From NCBI GenBank assembly GCA_007694905.1, contig REEU01000162.1, forward strand, positions 1 through 33,906: a stretch of DNA of 33,906 nt, given 5' to 3'. Made by a program: the position numbers and the translations under genes. The DNA comes from Gammaproteobacteria bacterium. GTDB lineage: Bacteria > Pseudomonadota > Gammaproteobacteria > Pseudomonadales > Azotimanducaceae. Shown piece by piece: positions 1 to 8,562 of this stretch. Under the pieces are notes generated by a model. The model made no database searches, was not told the origin of the DNA, and was given only the letters and a program-made list of their open reading frames with translations. Position 1 is the stretch's first letter; each line of letters starts with the position of its first letter.

Positions 1-415
1 GACACAGCGCCAGGTACTCACCAAGGAAACGGTTCAGCTGGGCCTTCTCGTCCGGCTGGTGCATTTTGCCGTTCGGGTACTCGTAGCGGCCCTCGAAGCG
101 GTCCTGGCCCTGGTAGGCCGTGACCTCGGCGGTCTGCGCGTCGTGATAGAGCCGAACCAGCAACCGCGGCGCGGGTACCAACGGGTGCCAATCCGAGGCG
201 GAGCGGGTGAAATCCAACGCCAGCATGGTGGTGTAGGGGCAGCGCTCGACGACCCGGAAGCGCAGGACCCGGTCAGCAACCTGGGGCAGCGTCAGGGACA
301 GGGTGCGCTCATCGCAATCAAAGAGCTCCGGCAGCAGCTGATGCAGACGGGCATAGTTCGCATCGCACTCGGCCATGTGCGCCGCGAGATCCACCTTGTA
401 GCGCTTCAGCGCCAT
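1..415 (-). CDS. yqiB: DUF1249 family protein (YqiB-like), 3' end cut by window edge
   Basis: The frame opens with MALKRYKVDL at an ATG with a GGGAG ribosome site 7 bases upstream and runs off the left edge after 138 codons. YqiB-type proteins are about 140 residues, so almost the whole gene is present. Visible family features are the N-terminal YxRL segment (NYARLHQLLP), the RCPYTT segment near residue 57 and the NGKMHQPDEK region near residue 117, followed by NRFLGEYLALC. The function of DUF1249 is unknown. It starts 23 bases after the nudF stop, matching the nudF-yqiB pairing of E. coli, where cpdA follows. It is probably the third gene of the tolC transcript. Confidence in the family is high. 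Confidence 0.85.
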   Translation of the reverse strand, partial: MALKRYKVDLAAHMAECDANYARLHQLLPELFDCDERTLSLTLPQVADRVLRFRVVERCPYTTMLALDFTRSASDWHPLVPAPRLLVRLYHDAQTAEVTAYQGQDRFEGRYEYPNGKMHQPDEKAQLNRFLGEYLALC

Positions 416-438
416 GCGTTCTCCCTGGATCAGGAACC

Positions 439-1080
439 CTAGCCCGTAGCATCTTCCATCCAGCGACGCCGCAGCGTCTCCCGATGCAACATCAACCACT
501 GCAGTCCAATGATGCCTGCAGCGTTCCGTATTCTGCCGGATTCCAACGCCGCCTGCGCGTCGGGCCAGTCGAGCACATGAACCCGGATGTCCTCATGTTC
601 GCTGTCGAGTCCGTAAACGCCGCCGGCGCGTCCGGCATCGACCCGGCCACAGAACAGCACGATCTCCTCGGTGTTGCCGCCGGGACTGACCTGATAGCGG
701 CAGATGAACTCGAGATCCTGTACGGCGAGGCCGGCTTCCTCATCGGCCTCCCGGCGGGCCACATCCTCCGGCGCCTCGCCTTCCTCGATGATGCCTGCCA
801 CGAGTTCCAGGAGCCAGGGGGCGTAAGGCATGTCCAGCGCTCCCACGCGAAACTGCTCGATGCAGACCACCTGGTCGTTGACAGGATCGTAGGGCAGCAG
901 AACGACGGAGGGCTCGCGGACAAACAGTTCCCGCTGCATGACGTCACTCCAGCCACCAGCGAACAGGCGATGCCGGAGGCGCACCACATCCATGCGGAAG
1001 AACCCCTGCCACACCGGGCGGCGGTCCAGCACTTCGACGTCGTTGTGGTCGAACGTGGACCGCTGTTCCCGCCCGGTCAC
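439..1080 (-). CDS. nudF: ADP-ribose pyrophosphatase, Nudix hydrolase
   Basis: This 213-residue protein belongs to the ADP-sugar pyrophosphatase branch of Nudix hydrolases, which split ADP-ribose into AMP and ribose 5-phosphate in the cytoplasm. A full Nudix box (G-x5-E-x7-REUxEExGU) is present at residues 96-118, with the metal-binding READEEAG core. The upstream EQFRVGA segment and the downstream YQVSPGGNTE loop (a proline-containing loop after the box) are those of the NudF type. Translation starts at GTG; a GGAG lies six bases upstream. The gene begins 16 bases after the tolC stop and precedes the DUF1249 gene, the neighbourhood also seen in E. coli (there with tolC on the other strand). 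The symbol rests on motif and context. Confidence 0.92.
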   Translation of the reverse strand: MTGREQRSTFDHNDVEVLDRRPVWQGFFRMDVVRLRHRLFAGGWSDVMQRELFVREPSVVLLPYDPVNDQVVCIEQFRVGALDMPYAPWLLELVAGIIEEGEAPEDVARREADEEAGLAVQDLEFICRYQVSPGGNTEEIVLFCGRVDAGRAGGVYGLDSEHEDIRVHVLDWPDAQAALESGRIRNAAGIIGLQWLMLHRETLRRRWMEDATG

Positions 1081-1096
1081 CCTCCGCTCCGCTGCG

Positions 1097-2641
1097 TCAC
1101 TCCCCGTCAGACCGCCTCGGTCTGGGGGGAACGGTGGCAGGCGGCGGCTCTTCGAGCCAGCGATTGAGTTCCAGCAGATCTGCCGGCGTCAGCAGGCCGG
1201 CCTGCCGCTTCAGATCGATGACGTCGAGCACGAAGTCGATGATGGAGTTGGATTGGTCACGGATGGCCGAGAACAGGGTGCGCTGGGCGTCGAGGACGTC
1301 GACGATGTTGCGGGTACCCACTTCGTACCCGGTTTCAGCTGCCTCGAGGGCGGAGCGGCTGGACACGATGGCCTGCGACCTGGCCCGGGTGCGGGCGACG
1401 TTGCGACGCACGCTGACATGCAGCGCCCGCGTGTTCTGGGTCACCTGCCGGATCGTGGCCTCGTAGCGCTCTGCCTCGCTGTCGTACTGGGCCGCTGCCC
1501 GACGCCGATTGGCGCTGATGGCCCCGCCCGCGAATACGGGCACCGAAACGTTCAGGGACACGACCCGATCCGTGCCGTCCGAGACGAAGGGGGTTCGCGT
1601 GTCCTCGATGACGTCCTTGCGGACCAGATCCGAATCCGTATCCGTGTAGCTTAAGGTCACGTTGGCCTTCGGCAGGTGTTCGCTGGCCGCTGCCCTGGAA
1701 TCCTGCTCGGCCACCTGTCTCGCGAACCGGGCCAGCTGGATGTCGGCATTGTGGCGGCGCGCGAAGTCCACCCACGCCTCCATCTGCTCCGGCGTAGGAT
1801 CCACTACTGGAAACGACTCGCTGAGCTGCCACAGCTGACTGTGGCTGCGACCCGTGATCACCGAGAGGTTCTCGAGTGCAATCTCCACGTCACCTTCGAA
1901 ACCCAAGCGATCAGCCGTGGCGATGTCCGAGGCGGCGCGCGCCTCGAAGACGTCGGTGATCGCCACCAGTCCGACCTCGAAGCGCTGTTCGACCTGTTCC
2001 AGCTGCCCCCTGAGCGCCGCTTCCTGCGCGAGACTGGCCTGCAGATTGGCCATGGCCCGAAGCACGGCAAAGTAGGCACCGGTGGTGCGCACCATCAGGT
2101 CCTGCTGCGCCACCGTGAAACTGGCACGGGCTTGCTCGCTCAGCTCCTGTCCGCGACGGAAGCGGAACCATGCCGGCAGATTGAACAGCGGCTGTTCCAG
2201 ATTGACGCTCCAGCGCGTGGTTTCCCGGTCCGTGTCGGTGAAGTTGCGGGCCAGGATGTCGCCGCCGACAGGAAACTGGCCGCGCGCTTCCGAGAAGGCA
2301 TCCTGATAGGTGAAGCTCGCCGTGATCTCCGGCAGCAGACCCGCACGTCCCAGGCGCCGCTCCTCGAGGCCGGCGCGGAACGTCGCCTGGGCCGCCGCCA
2401 GCGTGCGGTCGTTGCGCAGCGCCAGTTCATAGACGCCTGCAAGCGTGTTTTCCCAGTGCGCTTCCTGCTCCGCAGAGGGCACCGGCAGCGCCTGCACCAG
2501 GTCTTCCCGCCAGGGCTCCCCGGCCGTCGCGAATTCGGCCAGCGCGTAGGGGGCGGGGAGAGTGAAGATCAGCGTAAGACCCAGGACACGACGAATGGCA
2601 GCACCGGCGGAAACCGGAACTCGATGAGAAGCGGAACTCAC
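1097..2641 (-). CDS. tolC: TolC family outer-membrane channel protein
   Basis: TolC forms the trimeric outer-membrane duct for type I secretion and tripartite efflux pumps. I choose the GTG at 2641, giving 514 residues (E. coli TolC is 493). It has a GGAG 10 bases upstream and yields a classical signal peptide (basic stretch near residue 15, hydrophobic LGLTLIFTL, cleavage after ALA). A longer frame opens at a TTG at 2740, but that TTG is the first triplet of a -35 box, so the extension would lie upstream of the transcript start. The C-terminal repeat carries the diagnostic VGTRNIVDVLDAQR helix and ends in AGLLTPADLLELNRWL, typical of gammaproteobacterial TolC. It heads a likely transcript with nudF and the DUF1249 gene. 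No pump or fusion-protein gene is adjacent, as is common for TolC. Confidence 0.93.
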   Translation of the reverse strand: MSSASHRVPVSAGAAIRRVLGLTLIFTLPAPYALAEFATAGEPWREDLVQALPVPSAEQEAHWENTLAGVYELALRNDRTLAAAQATFRAGLEERRLGRAGLLPEITASFTYQDAFSEARGQFPVGGDILARNFTDTDRETTRWSVNLEQPLFNLPAWFRFRRGQELSEQARASFTVAQQDLMVRTTGAYFAVLRAMANLQASLAQEAALRGQLEQVEQRFEVGLVAITDVFEARAASDIATADRLGFEGDVEIALENLSVITGRSHSQLWQLSESFPVVDPTPEQMEAWVDFARRHNADIQLARFARQVAEQDSRAAASEHLPKANVTLSYTDTDSDLVRKDVIEDTRTPFVSDGTDRVVSLNVSVPVFAGGAISANRRRAAAQYDSEAERYEATIRQVTQNTRALHVSVRRNVARTRARSQAIVSSRSALEAAETGYEVGTRNIVDVLDAQRTLFSAIRDQSNSIIDFVLDVIDLKRQAGLLTPADLLELNRWLEEPPPATVPPRPRRSDGE

Positions 2642-2711
2642 GACATGCTCACTCCGTTTGGCGGCGCCAGTCGAAGGCGCGGACCTTGAGGCCCGGAAAG
2701 AAACCCGACGT

Positions 2712-2740
2712 CTTCTACGCGTAGCCTGCTCGGCGGTCAA
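2712..2740 (-). promoter_or_regulatory. sigma70-type promoter for tolC-nudF-DUF1249
   Basis: On the minus strand a TTGACC -35 box (2735-2740) and a TAGAAG -10 box (2712-2717) are separated by exactly 17 bases, matching the consensus at 5/6 and 4/6 positions. The predicted transcript start is near 2705, giving a leader of about 64 bases before the tolC GTG at 2641. The position is in the gap after waaA, so tolC need not depend on read-through. Confidence 0.6.
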
Positions 2741-2866
2741 CCTCGACCGGGGACGCGCGCAACCCAGCCCGAACCCTACCCGGCAGACTCCCGGGTGTCA
2801 TCATCGGCCCGTCGCATGCACACCTCGTTCGGTCCCAGGCTGCGGAACATTTGCTTTCGGCATCCA

Positions 2867-4126
2867 CTATACCGGGCGAACGGCTGCCAGAATCGCACCG
2901 AGGGCGCCGCGGTTCGCGTCCACCACCGCGCGGGCAGCATCGCTGCGCTGCTGCCAGAGGTCTTCATCCTCGATCACCCGCTCCATTGCCAGCGCCAGGG
3001 CGTCGGCATCCGCGACCACCTCCAGTGCGCCGGCGGCAATGAAACGCTCCGCCACGTCGGCAAAGTTGAACAGGTGTGGCCCGCTGAACACCGGCACACC
3101 GTGCCAGGCGGGCTCGATGGGATTGTGGCCGCCGTGGCGCACCAGTGAGCCGCCGAGAAACGCCGCATCAGCGAGGCCATAAAGGGTGAGCAACTCACCC
3201 ATGAGATCGCCGAGCAGCAGCCTACTGCCTGCCGGTACTTCTCCCGCAGACAGCCGCGCTGCCGGCAGGGCACTCCGATCCAGCAGCCGCCACACGTCGT
3301 CGAAACGGTCGGCATGACGGGGCACGATCAGCAATCGCCAGTCCGGGTGCCGTTGCAGCAGCGGTACGAAGCTGCGCAGCACAGCCGCGTCCTCGCCCTC
3401 GTGGGTGCTGGCCGCAATCAGCAGCGGGCCGTCGTCAAGGCCGAGGCGCTCCCGGGCCCTGTCCATGCGTGCGGACAGATCGCCCGGCAGGACAGCATCG
3501 AACTTCATGTTGCCCGGGCAGGTCACGCGCCCAGGCGGGGCCCCGAGGGCCCGGAAGCGATCCGCACTGGCCTCGTCCTGACAGGCAATGACGTCGAGCC
3601 CGGCCAGCATGCGCCGGGTGAGACCACCCACGCGCCGGTAGCCCGCCGCCGAGCGGGGCGACAGGCGCGCATTGACCAACGCGACCCGAACGCCGAAGCG
3701 GCCGCACTCATGAATGAGATTCGGCCACAGCTCGGTCTCGATCAGCACCAGCAGCCGCGGTCGGGTGCGGCGCAGAAAGGCACGGACGCACCAGGGCAGG
3801 TCCCAGGGCAGCCAGCTGAGATGGACACTGTCGCCAAGCAGGTCCGCCGCACGCTCGCGCCCGGCCGCGGTGGTCACCGTGAGGATGCGCGGGGCACTCG
3901 GCGCCAGCGCCTCCACGCCGCGGAGCAGCGGTACCGCAGCCACGGTTTCCCCGACAGAAACCGCGTGCACCCAGATGCCTCCCGATTCGGGCGCCGCATG
4001 CCAACGACCGAATCGTGCCGCAAGATCGTGCCGGTAACCCGGTTCGCGACGACTGCGCCAGAGCAGGCGCAGCATCACGACCGGCAATGCCAGCAGGTAG
4101 AGAGCCGTATAGACGAAGCGCCACAT
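2867..4126 (-). CDS. waaA: 3-deoxy-D-manno-octulosonic acid (Kdo) transferase
   Basis: WaaA (KdtA) adds Kdo from CMP-Kdo to the lipid A precursor at the cytoplasmic face of the inner membrane, the first step of core LPS assembly. The 419-residue product starts at an ATG at 4126: MWRF followed by a hydrophobic anchor (residues about 3-20) and the WRSRREPGYRHDLAARFG segment. The catalytic glutamate of the conserved VGE motif is E60. The C-terminal nucleotide-binding half includes FLGGSLVRHGGHNPIEPAWHG, strongly conserved in the family. The frame can be opened further upstream, but that part overlaps the SDR gene and is not WaaA-like. The start lies 19 bases after the SDR stop, so the two are probably co-transcribed. 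Number of Kdo residues added cannot be read from sequence. Confidence 0.95.
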   Translation of the reverse strand: MWRFVYTALYLLALPVVMLRLLWRSRREPGYRHDLAARFGRWHAAPESGGIWVHAVSVGETVAAVPLLRGVEALAPSAPRILTVTTAAGRERAADLLGDSVHLSWLPWDLPWCVRAFLRRTRPRLLVLIETELWPNLIHECGRFGVRVALVNARLSPRSAAGYRRVGGLTRRMLAGLDVIACQDEASADRFRALGAPPGRVTCPGNMKFDAVLPGDLSARMDRARERLGLDDGPLLIAASTHEGEDAAVLRSFVPLLQRHPDWRLLIVPRHADRFDDVWRLLDRSALPAARLSAGEVPAGSRLLLGDLMGELLTLYGLADAAFLGGSLVRHGGHNPIEPAWHGVPVFSGPHLFNFADVAERFIAAGALEVVADADALALAMERVIEDEDLWQQRSDAARAVVDANRGALGAILAAVRPV

Positions 4127-4145
4127 CAGGCCGTCTGCATCCCGC

Positions 4146-4940
4146 TCATCCGATCCTCGCCGCCTGGCCGCCGTCCACCGGCAGACAGACACCCGTGATG
4201 AAGCGGGCCTCGTCGGAGGCCAGGAACAGGGCCGCGTTGGCCACGTCCCAGGCATCGCCCATGCGGCCACCGAGCGGCACCATGGCGTCACGCTGACGGA
4301 TCAGTTCATCCCGATCCCGGCCGGCGGCCACGTTGCCCTCGATGGCCATCGGGGTGTTCATGAGCCCCGGCATGATGACGTTGGCGCGAATACCGTAGCG
4401 GGCGTTCCCCGTAGCCAGGGCATGGGTGTAGGCATTCAGCGCGGCCTTGGAGGACTTGTAAGCCACCAGGCCCACGGCACACACCGCCGCCACGGAAGAA
4501 ATATTGGTGATGGCACCGCCGCCCTGTTCGCGCATGACCGGCAGGGCGTGCTTGCACACCAGCATCACGCCCTTGAGGTTGGTGGCAAAAATGCGGTCCC
4601 AGACGTCCTCGGTCATGCTGGCTGCACCGCGGTCACCGGTGCCGATGCCGACGTTGTTGTGCAGGATGTCGACGCGACCGTAGCGTTCCACGCAGGCATC
4701 GATCAGCGCCTTGCAGTCCGCCTCCCGGGTGACGTCCGCTGCCTGGACGCTGCCTTCACCGCCGCGCTCAGCGACCATGGCCAGGGTTTCCTCGGCGGAC
4801 TCCAACCGGCGGTCCACCAGCAGCACCCGGGCGCCCTCCTCCGCAAACCGAAGTGCCGTAGCCCGGCCGTTGCCGATGGTCGCGCCCGGTGTCTGACCGG
4901 CGCCGACCACAATGGCGACCTTGCCCTGAAGGCGTCCCAT
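4146..4940 (-). CDS. SDR family oxidoreductase
   Basis: This is a 264-residue classical short-chain dehydrogenase/reductase, a cytosolic NAD(P)-dependent oxidoreductase of unknown substrate. The cofactor loop is an expanded variant, GAGQTPGATIGNGRA (residues 13-27), in place of the compact TGxxxGxG. D43 after strand 2 (LLVDRR) suggests NAD preference. NNVG (95-98), serines 148/149 and Y161-x3-K165 supply the structural and catalytic residues. The start ATG at 4940 has a GGGGAG ribosome site; longer frames upstream lack SDR character. It sits directly upstream of waaA with a 19-base gap, but nothing in the protein links it to LPS. Confidence in family is high, in substrate nil. Confidence 0.9.
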   Translation of the reverse strand: MGRLQGKVAIVVGAGQTPGATIGNGRATALRFAEEGARVLLVDRRLESAEETLAMVAERGGEGSVQAADVTREADCKALIDACVERYGRVDILHNNVGIGTGDRGAASMTEDVWDRIFATNLKGVMLVCKHALPVMREQGGGAITNISSVAAVCAVGLVAYKSSKAALNAYTHALATGNARYGIRANVIMPGLMNTPMAIEGNVAAGRDRDELIRQRDAMVPLGGRMGDAWDVANAALFLASDEARFITGVCLPVDGGQAARIG

Positions 4941-4969
4941 AGCTGCTCTCCCCCCGCTGCCTGCGCCGC

Positions 4970-4975
4970 AGTATA
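4970..4975 (-). promoter_or_regulatory. candidate -10 box for the SDR-waaA transcript
   Basis: TATACT on the minus strand (5/6 to consensus) lies 29 bases upstream of the SDR start codon, predicting a short leader of roughly 20-25 bases. No good -35 box is present at 16-18 bases, so the call rests on the -10 element and its position in a divergent intergenic gap. Confidence 0.4.
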
Positions 4976-5046
4976 GCGACATGCCACGGCTTGGCGGATC
5001 ATGGACAATCGGTCCCGCGAATCCCAGACCACCCTCGGAGCCGAGC

Positions 5047-6255
5047 GTGCTGCGTGTCAACCGGAATCCGGTCCTCGAAGCCGATGTACTCATTCTCGGC
5101 GGTGGCATCGCTGGCCTGTGGCTGCTGCAGCGGCTGTTGCATGCGGGCTACGCCGCGGTGTTGGTGGAGCAGGACAGGCTCGGCGGCGGCCAGACCGGCG
5201 CCGCCCAGGGCATCATCCATGGCGGCGTGAAGTACGCTCTGGACGGACAGCCGACGGACGCGTCTGAAGCCATCGCCGACATGCCGCGCCGCTGGCGGGC
5301 CTGCCTCGAGGGCCAAGGGGAAGTGGACCTGCGCCGCGTGCAGGTCCTGGCCGACGGGTTTCACCTGTGGTCCGTCGAGCGGCCCGGCGGCGCACTCGGA
5401 CAGCTGCTCGGCAGCCCCGCCCTGCGCGACCGCGTCACCCCGCTGCGCTGCGAGGACCAGCCGCCGTGCTTCCGCCACGAAGCCTTCCAAGGCAGCGTCT
5501 ACCGCCTCGACGAGTTCGTCCTCGATCCGGCTTCCCTCGTGGCCACCCTGGCCGCTCCCCACGCGCCGCACATCATCCGCGTCAGCAACGTCGCCGGGGG
5601 GCTGCGCCATGACGGCGGTGACTTCAGGCTGCCCACCGGCGGTCCCACGCTGCAGGCACGCCAGATCATTCTCGCTGCAGGTGCAGGCAACGCTGAGCTT
5701 CTTGCTGCCCTCGGCCGGACCGAGCCGGACATGCAGCGGCGTCCGCTGCAGCAGGTGGCCGTGGAACTTCGCCACCCCCATGCCGTGAACGGCCATTGCG
5801 TGACGGCGTCGTCGATCCACGGCCCGGTGCTGACCGTGACGTCCCACCCGCTCGGGCAGGACCACTGGCTGCTCTACCTCGGCGGACAGCTGGCCGAGGC
5901 CGGCAGCGTCCGCTCGAGCGGGGTCCAGATCGAAGCCGCGCAGGCGCTCGTCGCAGAGGTGCTGCCCTGGCTGCTACCGCACCTGACCGCTTGGCGCAGC
6001 CTGCGCATCGACCGGGCCGAGGCCGCCGCCGCGGACGCGTCCCGGCCCGCGAAGGCCTTCGTCCACGCCGAGGCGGGCGTCATCACCGTGTGGCCGACGA
6101 AACTGGCGCTGGTCCCGGACCTGGCCGATCAGGTGCTGCCTCTGCTCAGCCCACCGCAGGACCCCGACCGCCGGCGCAGCGACACGCTCGCCGCGCAGCT
6201 GTCAGACCTGCCGCGGCCGCAGACGACACGCGGACTGGCGGAGTATCTCCAATGA
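5047..6255 (+). CDS. FAD-dependent oxidoreductase (DAO superfamily, GlpD-like fold)
   Basis: The chosen start is the GTG at 5047, with GGAG exactly six bases upstream, giving 402 residues. An in-frame ATG at 4981 exists but has no ribosome site and would add a low-complexity leader ahead of the FAD motif. The N-terminus holds the Rossmann dinucleotide motif GGGIAG after strand DVLIL, and VLVEQD with the ribose-binding acid. The GAAQGIIHGGVKY segment resembles the SxxxIHGGxRY segment of glycerol-3-phosphate dehydrogenases. The middle contains AAGAGNAELLAALG, typical of the DAO superfamily. The substrate is unknown. Its stop overlaps the start of the aldo/keto reductase by four bases (ATGA), so the two are translationally coupled and likely act in one pathway. 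Confidence 0.85.
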   Translation: MLRVNRNPVLEADVLILGGGIAGLWLLQRLLHAGYAAVLVEQDRLGGGQTGAAQGIIHGGVKYALDGQPTDASEAIADMPRRWRACLEGQGEVDLRRVQVLADGFHLWSVERPGGALGQLLGSPALRDRVTPLRCEDQPPCFRHEAFQGSVYRLDEFVLDPASLVATLAAPHAPHIIRVSNVAGGLRHDGGDFRLPTGGPTLQARQIILAAGAGNAELLAALGRTEPDMQRRPLQQVAVELRHPHAVNGHCVTASSIHGPVLTVTSHPLGQDHWLLYLGGQLAEAGSVRSSGVQIEAAQALVAEVLPWLLPHLTAWRSLRIDRAEAAAADASRPAKAFVHAEAGVITVWPTKLALVPDLADQVLPLLSPPQDPDRRRSDTLAAQLSDLPRPQTTRGLAEYLQ

Positions 6256-7037
6256 CAGAGATGCTGCCCAAGCGCGTGCTCGGGCGCTCCGGGCTCTCCG
6301 TCTCTGCCCTCGGTCTCGGCACGGTCAAATTCGGGCGCAACACCGACGTGAAGTATCCCCGACCCTACGCGCTGCCGGATGACGGCAGCGCCGGACGCCT
6401 CCTCGACGAGGCCGCCGCGCTCGGCATCAACCTGCTCGATACGGCACCGGCCTACGGCAGCGCAGAAGAACGCCTCGGTCGCCTGCTCCGCGGACAACGG
6501 GACCACTGGGTGCTGTGCAGCAAGACCGGCGAGACCCACAGCGACGCCGGCTCCAGTTTCGACTTCTCACCGGAACACACCCGCTTCAGCGTCGAGCGCA
6601 GCCTCAAGCGCCTGGGTACCGACCGCATCGACTGCCTGCTGCTGCACTCCAACGGCGACGACCTGGCCATCCTCCGCAGGCACGGAACCCTCGAAGCGCT
6701 GGCCGAGCTCAAACGGGAGGGCAAGATTCTGAGCTACGGCATGTCCACCAAAACCGTCGCAGGAGGACTCATGGCGGTCGCCGAATGCGACGTGGTCATG
6801 GTGACCTTGAACGTGGACGACGTAGAGAACCTCACCGTCATCGCGGCCGCCCGCCGCCGCGGCTGCGGTGTGCTGGTGAAGAAACCGCTCTCGAGCGGCC
6901 AGGTGTCGCCGGCGAGCGTCGAAGAACGCCTGCGCTGGGCGGCCACCCGCCTCGGGGTCAGTGCCGTGATCGTCGGGACCCTGTCGCACGAGCACCTGAC
7001 TCAGAATGCGCAGGCGCTGGCGTCACTCACGACCTGA
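6252..7037 (+). CDS. aldo/keto reductase family protein
   Basis: A 261-residue (beta/alpha)8 oxidoreductase with the complete aldo/keto reductase tetrad D63, Y68, K91 and H132 (in LLDTAPAYG, LCSKTGE and LLLHSNG). It is shorter than the usual 300-340 residues; the C-terminal cofactor region VSAVIVGTLSHEHL corresponds to the conserved IVGxxxxEHL segment, so the fold seems complete. It is NAD(P)H-dependent by family; the substrate is unknown. The ATG overlaps the stop of the preceding FAD oxidoreductase (ATGA), indicating one operon. Its 3' end overlaps the 3' end of hldE on the other strand by 15 bases, so the two transcripts converge with no room for a separate terminator. Confidence 0.9.
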   Translation: MTEMLPKRVLGRSGLSVSALGLGTVKFGRNTDVKYPRPYALPDDGSAGRLLDEAAALGINLLDTAPAYGSAEERLGRLLRGQRDHWVLCSKTGETHSDAGSSFDFSPEHTRFSVERSLKRLGTDRIDCLLLHSNGDDLAILRRHGTLEALAELKREGKILSYGMSTKTVAGGLMAVAECDVVMVTLNVDDVENLTVIAAARRRGCGVLVKKPLSSGQVSPASVEERLRWAATRLGVSAVIVGTLSHEHLTQNAQALASLTT

Positions 7038-8480
7038 GCGGCGCGCCCGCTCGACGATGGCGCTGCTGGACAGGTTCTCGAAGCGATCGAGCACGCGCAC
7101 CTCGCCACCCTGACTGCGCACGATGTCGGCACCGACGACTTCGTCGATACCGTAGTCACCGCCCTTGACCAGCACATCCGGCGCCAGCGCCTGCAGCAGT
7201 GATTCCGGCGTGTCTTCGGCGAACGTCACCACCCAATCCACCGCCGCCAGCCCGGCAAGCACCCGGGCCCGCTGGGTGGCCGGATTGAGCGGACGACCCG
7301 GCCCCTTCAGGCGGCGTACCGAGTCATCGTCGTTGATCGCCACCACCAGGCGGTCACCGAGCGCGCGCGCCTGTTCCAGGTACCCGACGTGGCCGGCATG
7401 CAGAAGATCGAAGCAACCGTTGGTGAACACGATCCGCTCACCCCGCGCCCGGGCGGCTGCAAGCAATTCGCCGAGACGCTCGCTGCTGACTCGGCCGCGA
7501 TCACGCTCGAAACCAGCCGCGCCGGCCGCCGCCCACGCGGAGGCGAGCTCCGCCGCGCCCACCGCGGTGGTACCGGCGTGGCGTACGGCCAGGCTCGCGG
7601 CCAGATTCGACAGCCGCGCCGCTTCCGGCAGTGAAGCACCTGCCGCCCGGGACGCCGCCAGCACCGCCATCACTGTGTCGCCGGCGCCGGTGACGTCGAA
7701 CACATCCACTGCCCGTCCTGGCAGATGCAAGGGCTCACCGGTCCGGGCGAGCAGCGTCATCCCGGCCTCGCCACGGGTCAGCAGCATGTGGTCGATGCCG
7801 TGCTCGGACAGCAGATCCTGGGCGCGCAAGCGCAGCGCCTCTTCGCCGGCCCAGGGGCCCACGGCCAGTTCGAGCTCGCGCAGGTTGGGCTTGATCAGGG
7901 CAGCCGAACGCCAACGGCCGAAAGGTGGCGCCTTCGGATCCACCATGACCGGCACACCGGCCTCTCGTGCGGCCAACAGCAGGTTGTCCGGCGCGTCGAG
8001 GACACCCTTGCCGTAGTCCGACAGCACCACGACATCGTGGTCCCCTGCTGCCGCAGCCATGAGCGCGTCAAGTTCCGCGCGTGCCTGTTCGGCTGCCGGA
8101 GCGGGCCAGGGCCGTTCGAAGTCCAGTCGCAGCAGCTGCTGCTTCCGGCTCGTCACCCTGAGCTTGGTCACCGTGGCGCCGCCCTCGATCCGCTGCACGC
8201 GACAGTCGACCCCGGCCCCGGCCAGCAGCGCCAGCAGGACATCGCCCTCGCGATCGGCTCCCACCCACCCCAGCAGGGTGCATGAGGCGCCGAGCGCACT
8301 CAGGTTCATCGCTACGTTGGCCGCACCACCGGCCCGCAGCGTCTCGTTCGCCACCTGGACCACAGGCACCGGCGCTTCCGGCGACAGCCGCGCAGCCGGC
8401 CCGTCCCAGTAGCGATCGAGCATGAGATCGCCGCAGACCAGAATCCGGGCCCGATGAAATTCAGGCAGGCTTGCAGACAT
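7023..8480 (-). CDS. hldE: bifunctional heptose 7-phosphate kinase / heptose 1-phosphate adenylyltransferase
   Basis: HldE makes ADP-heptose for the LPS inner core in two steps: phosphorylation of D-glycero-beta-D-manno-heptose 7-phosphate at C1, then adenylylation of the 1-phosphate. The N-terminal PfkB kinase domain (about 10-315) starts ARILVCGDLMLDRYW and carries the GAGD anion hole near residue 264 (DVTGAGDTVMAV). The C-terminal nucleotidyltransferase (about 340-485) has the TNGCFDLLHAGH signature near 350-361. With the ATG at 8480 the product is 485 residues, close to the E. coli length of 477. A GTG at 8492 would add four residues; neither has a clear ribosome site. It supplies the donor used by WaaC and WaaF encoded further along. 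It is divergent from the lpxL-like gene. Confidence 0.95.
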   Translation of the reverse strand: MSASLPEFHRARILVCGDLMLDRYWDGPAARLSPEAPVPVVQVANETLRAGGAANVAMNLSALGASCTLLGWVGADREGDVLLALLAGAGVDCRVQRIEGGATVTKLRVTSRKQQLLRLDFERPWPAPAAEQARAELDALMAAAAGDHDVVVLSDYGKGVLDAPDNLLLAAREAGVPVMVDPKAPPFGRWRSAALIKPNLRELELAVGPWAGEEALRLRAQDLLSEHGIDHMLLTRGEAGMTLLARTGEPLHLPGRAVDVFDVTGAGDTVMAVLAASRAAGASLPEAARLSNLAASLAVRHAGTTAVGAAELASAWAAAGAAGFERDRGRVSSERLGELLAAARARGERIVFTNGCFDLLHAGHVGYLEQARALGDRLVVAINDDDSVRRLKGPGRPLNPATQRARVLAGLAAVDWVVTFAEDTPESLLQALAPDVLVKGGDYGIDEVVGADIVRSQGGEVRVLDRFENLSSSAIVERARRSGRE

Positions 8481-8549
8481 GAACACGGCCACGTTCGCGC
8501 AGAGTGGATTCGATGCTAGCCCGGATCCAGCAGCGAATCACGATGGCGC

Positions 8550-8555
8550 TACACT
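8550..8555 (+). promoter_or_regulatory. candidate -10 box for the lpxL-like gene
   Basis: TACACT on the plus strand ends 7 bases before the ATG at 8563, in the 82-bp gap between divergent hldE and the acyltransferase. If used, transcription would begin at or within a base or two of the start codon, making a leaderless message. No convincing -35 box at 16-18 bases was seen. Confidence 0.3.
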
Positions 8556-8562
8556 GCCGGTC

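Noticed and set aside
2641-2740. TolC extended at its N-terminus to the TTG at 2740 (547 residues)
   Set aside because: The TTG is part of a good -35 box, the extension lacks homology, and the GTG at 2641 gives a proper signal peptide.
2778-2796. ACCCGG/CCGGGT hairpin after waaA as a terminator
   Set aside because: Only 6 bp of stem, no T run, and 70 bases after the stop; too weak to call.
4981-5046. ATG at 4981 as start of the FAD oxidoreductase
   Set aside because: No ribosome site, and the GTG at 5047 has GGAG at ideal spacing directly before the conserved N-terminus.
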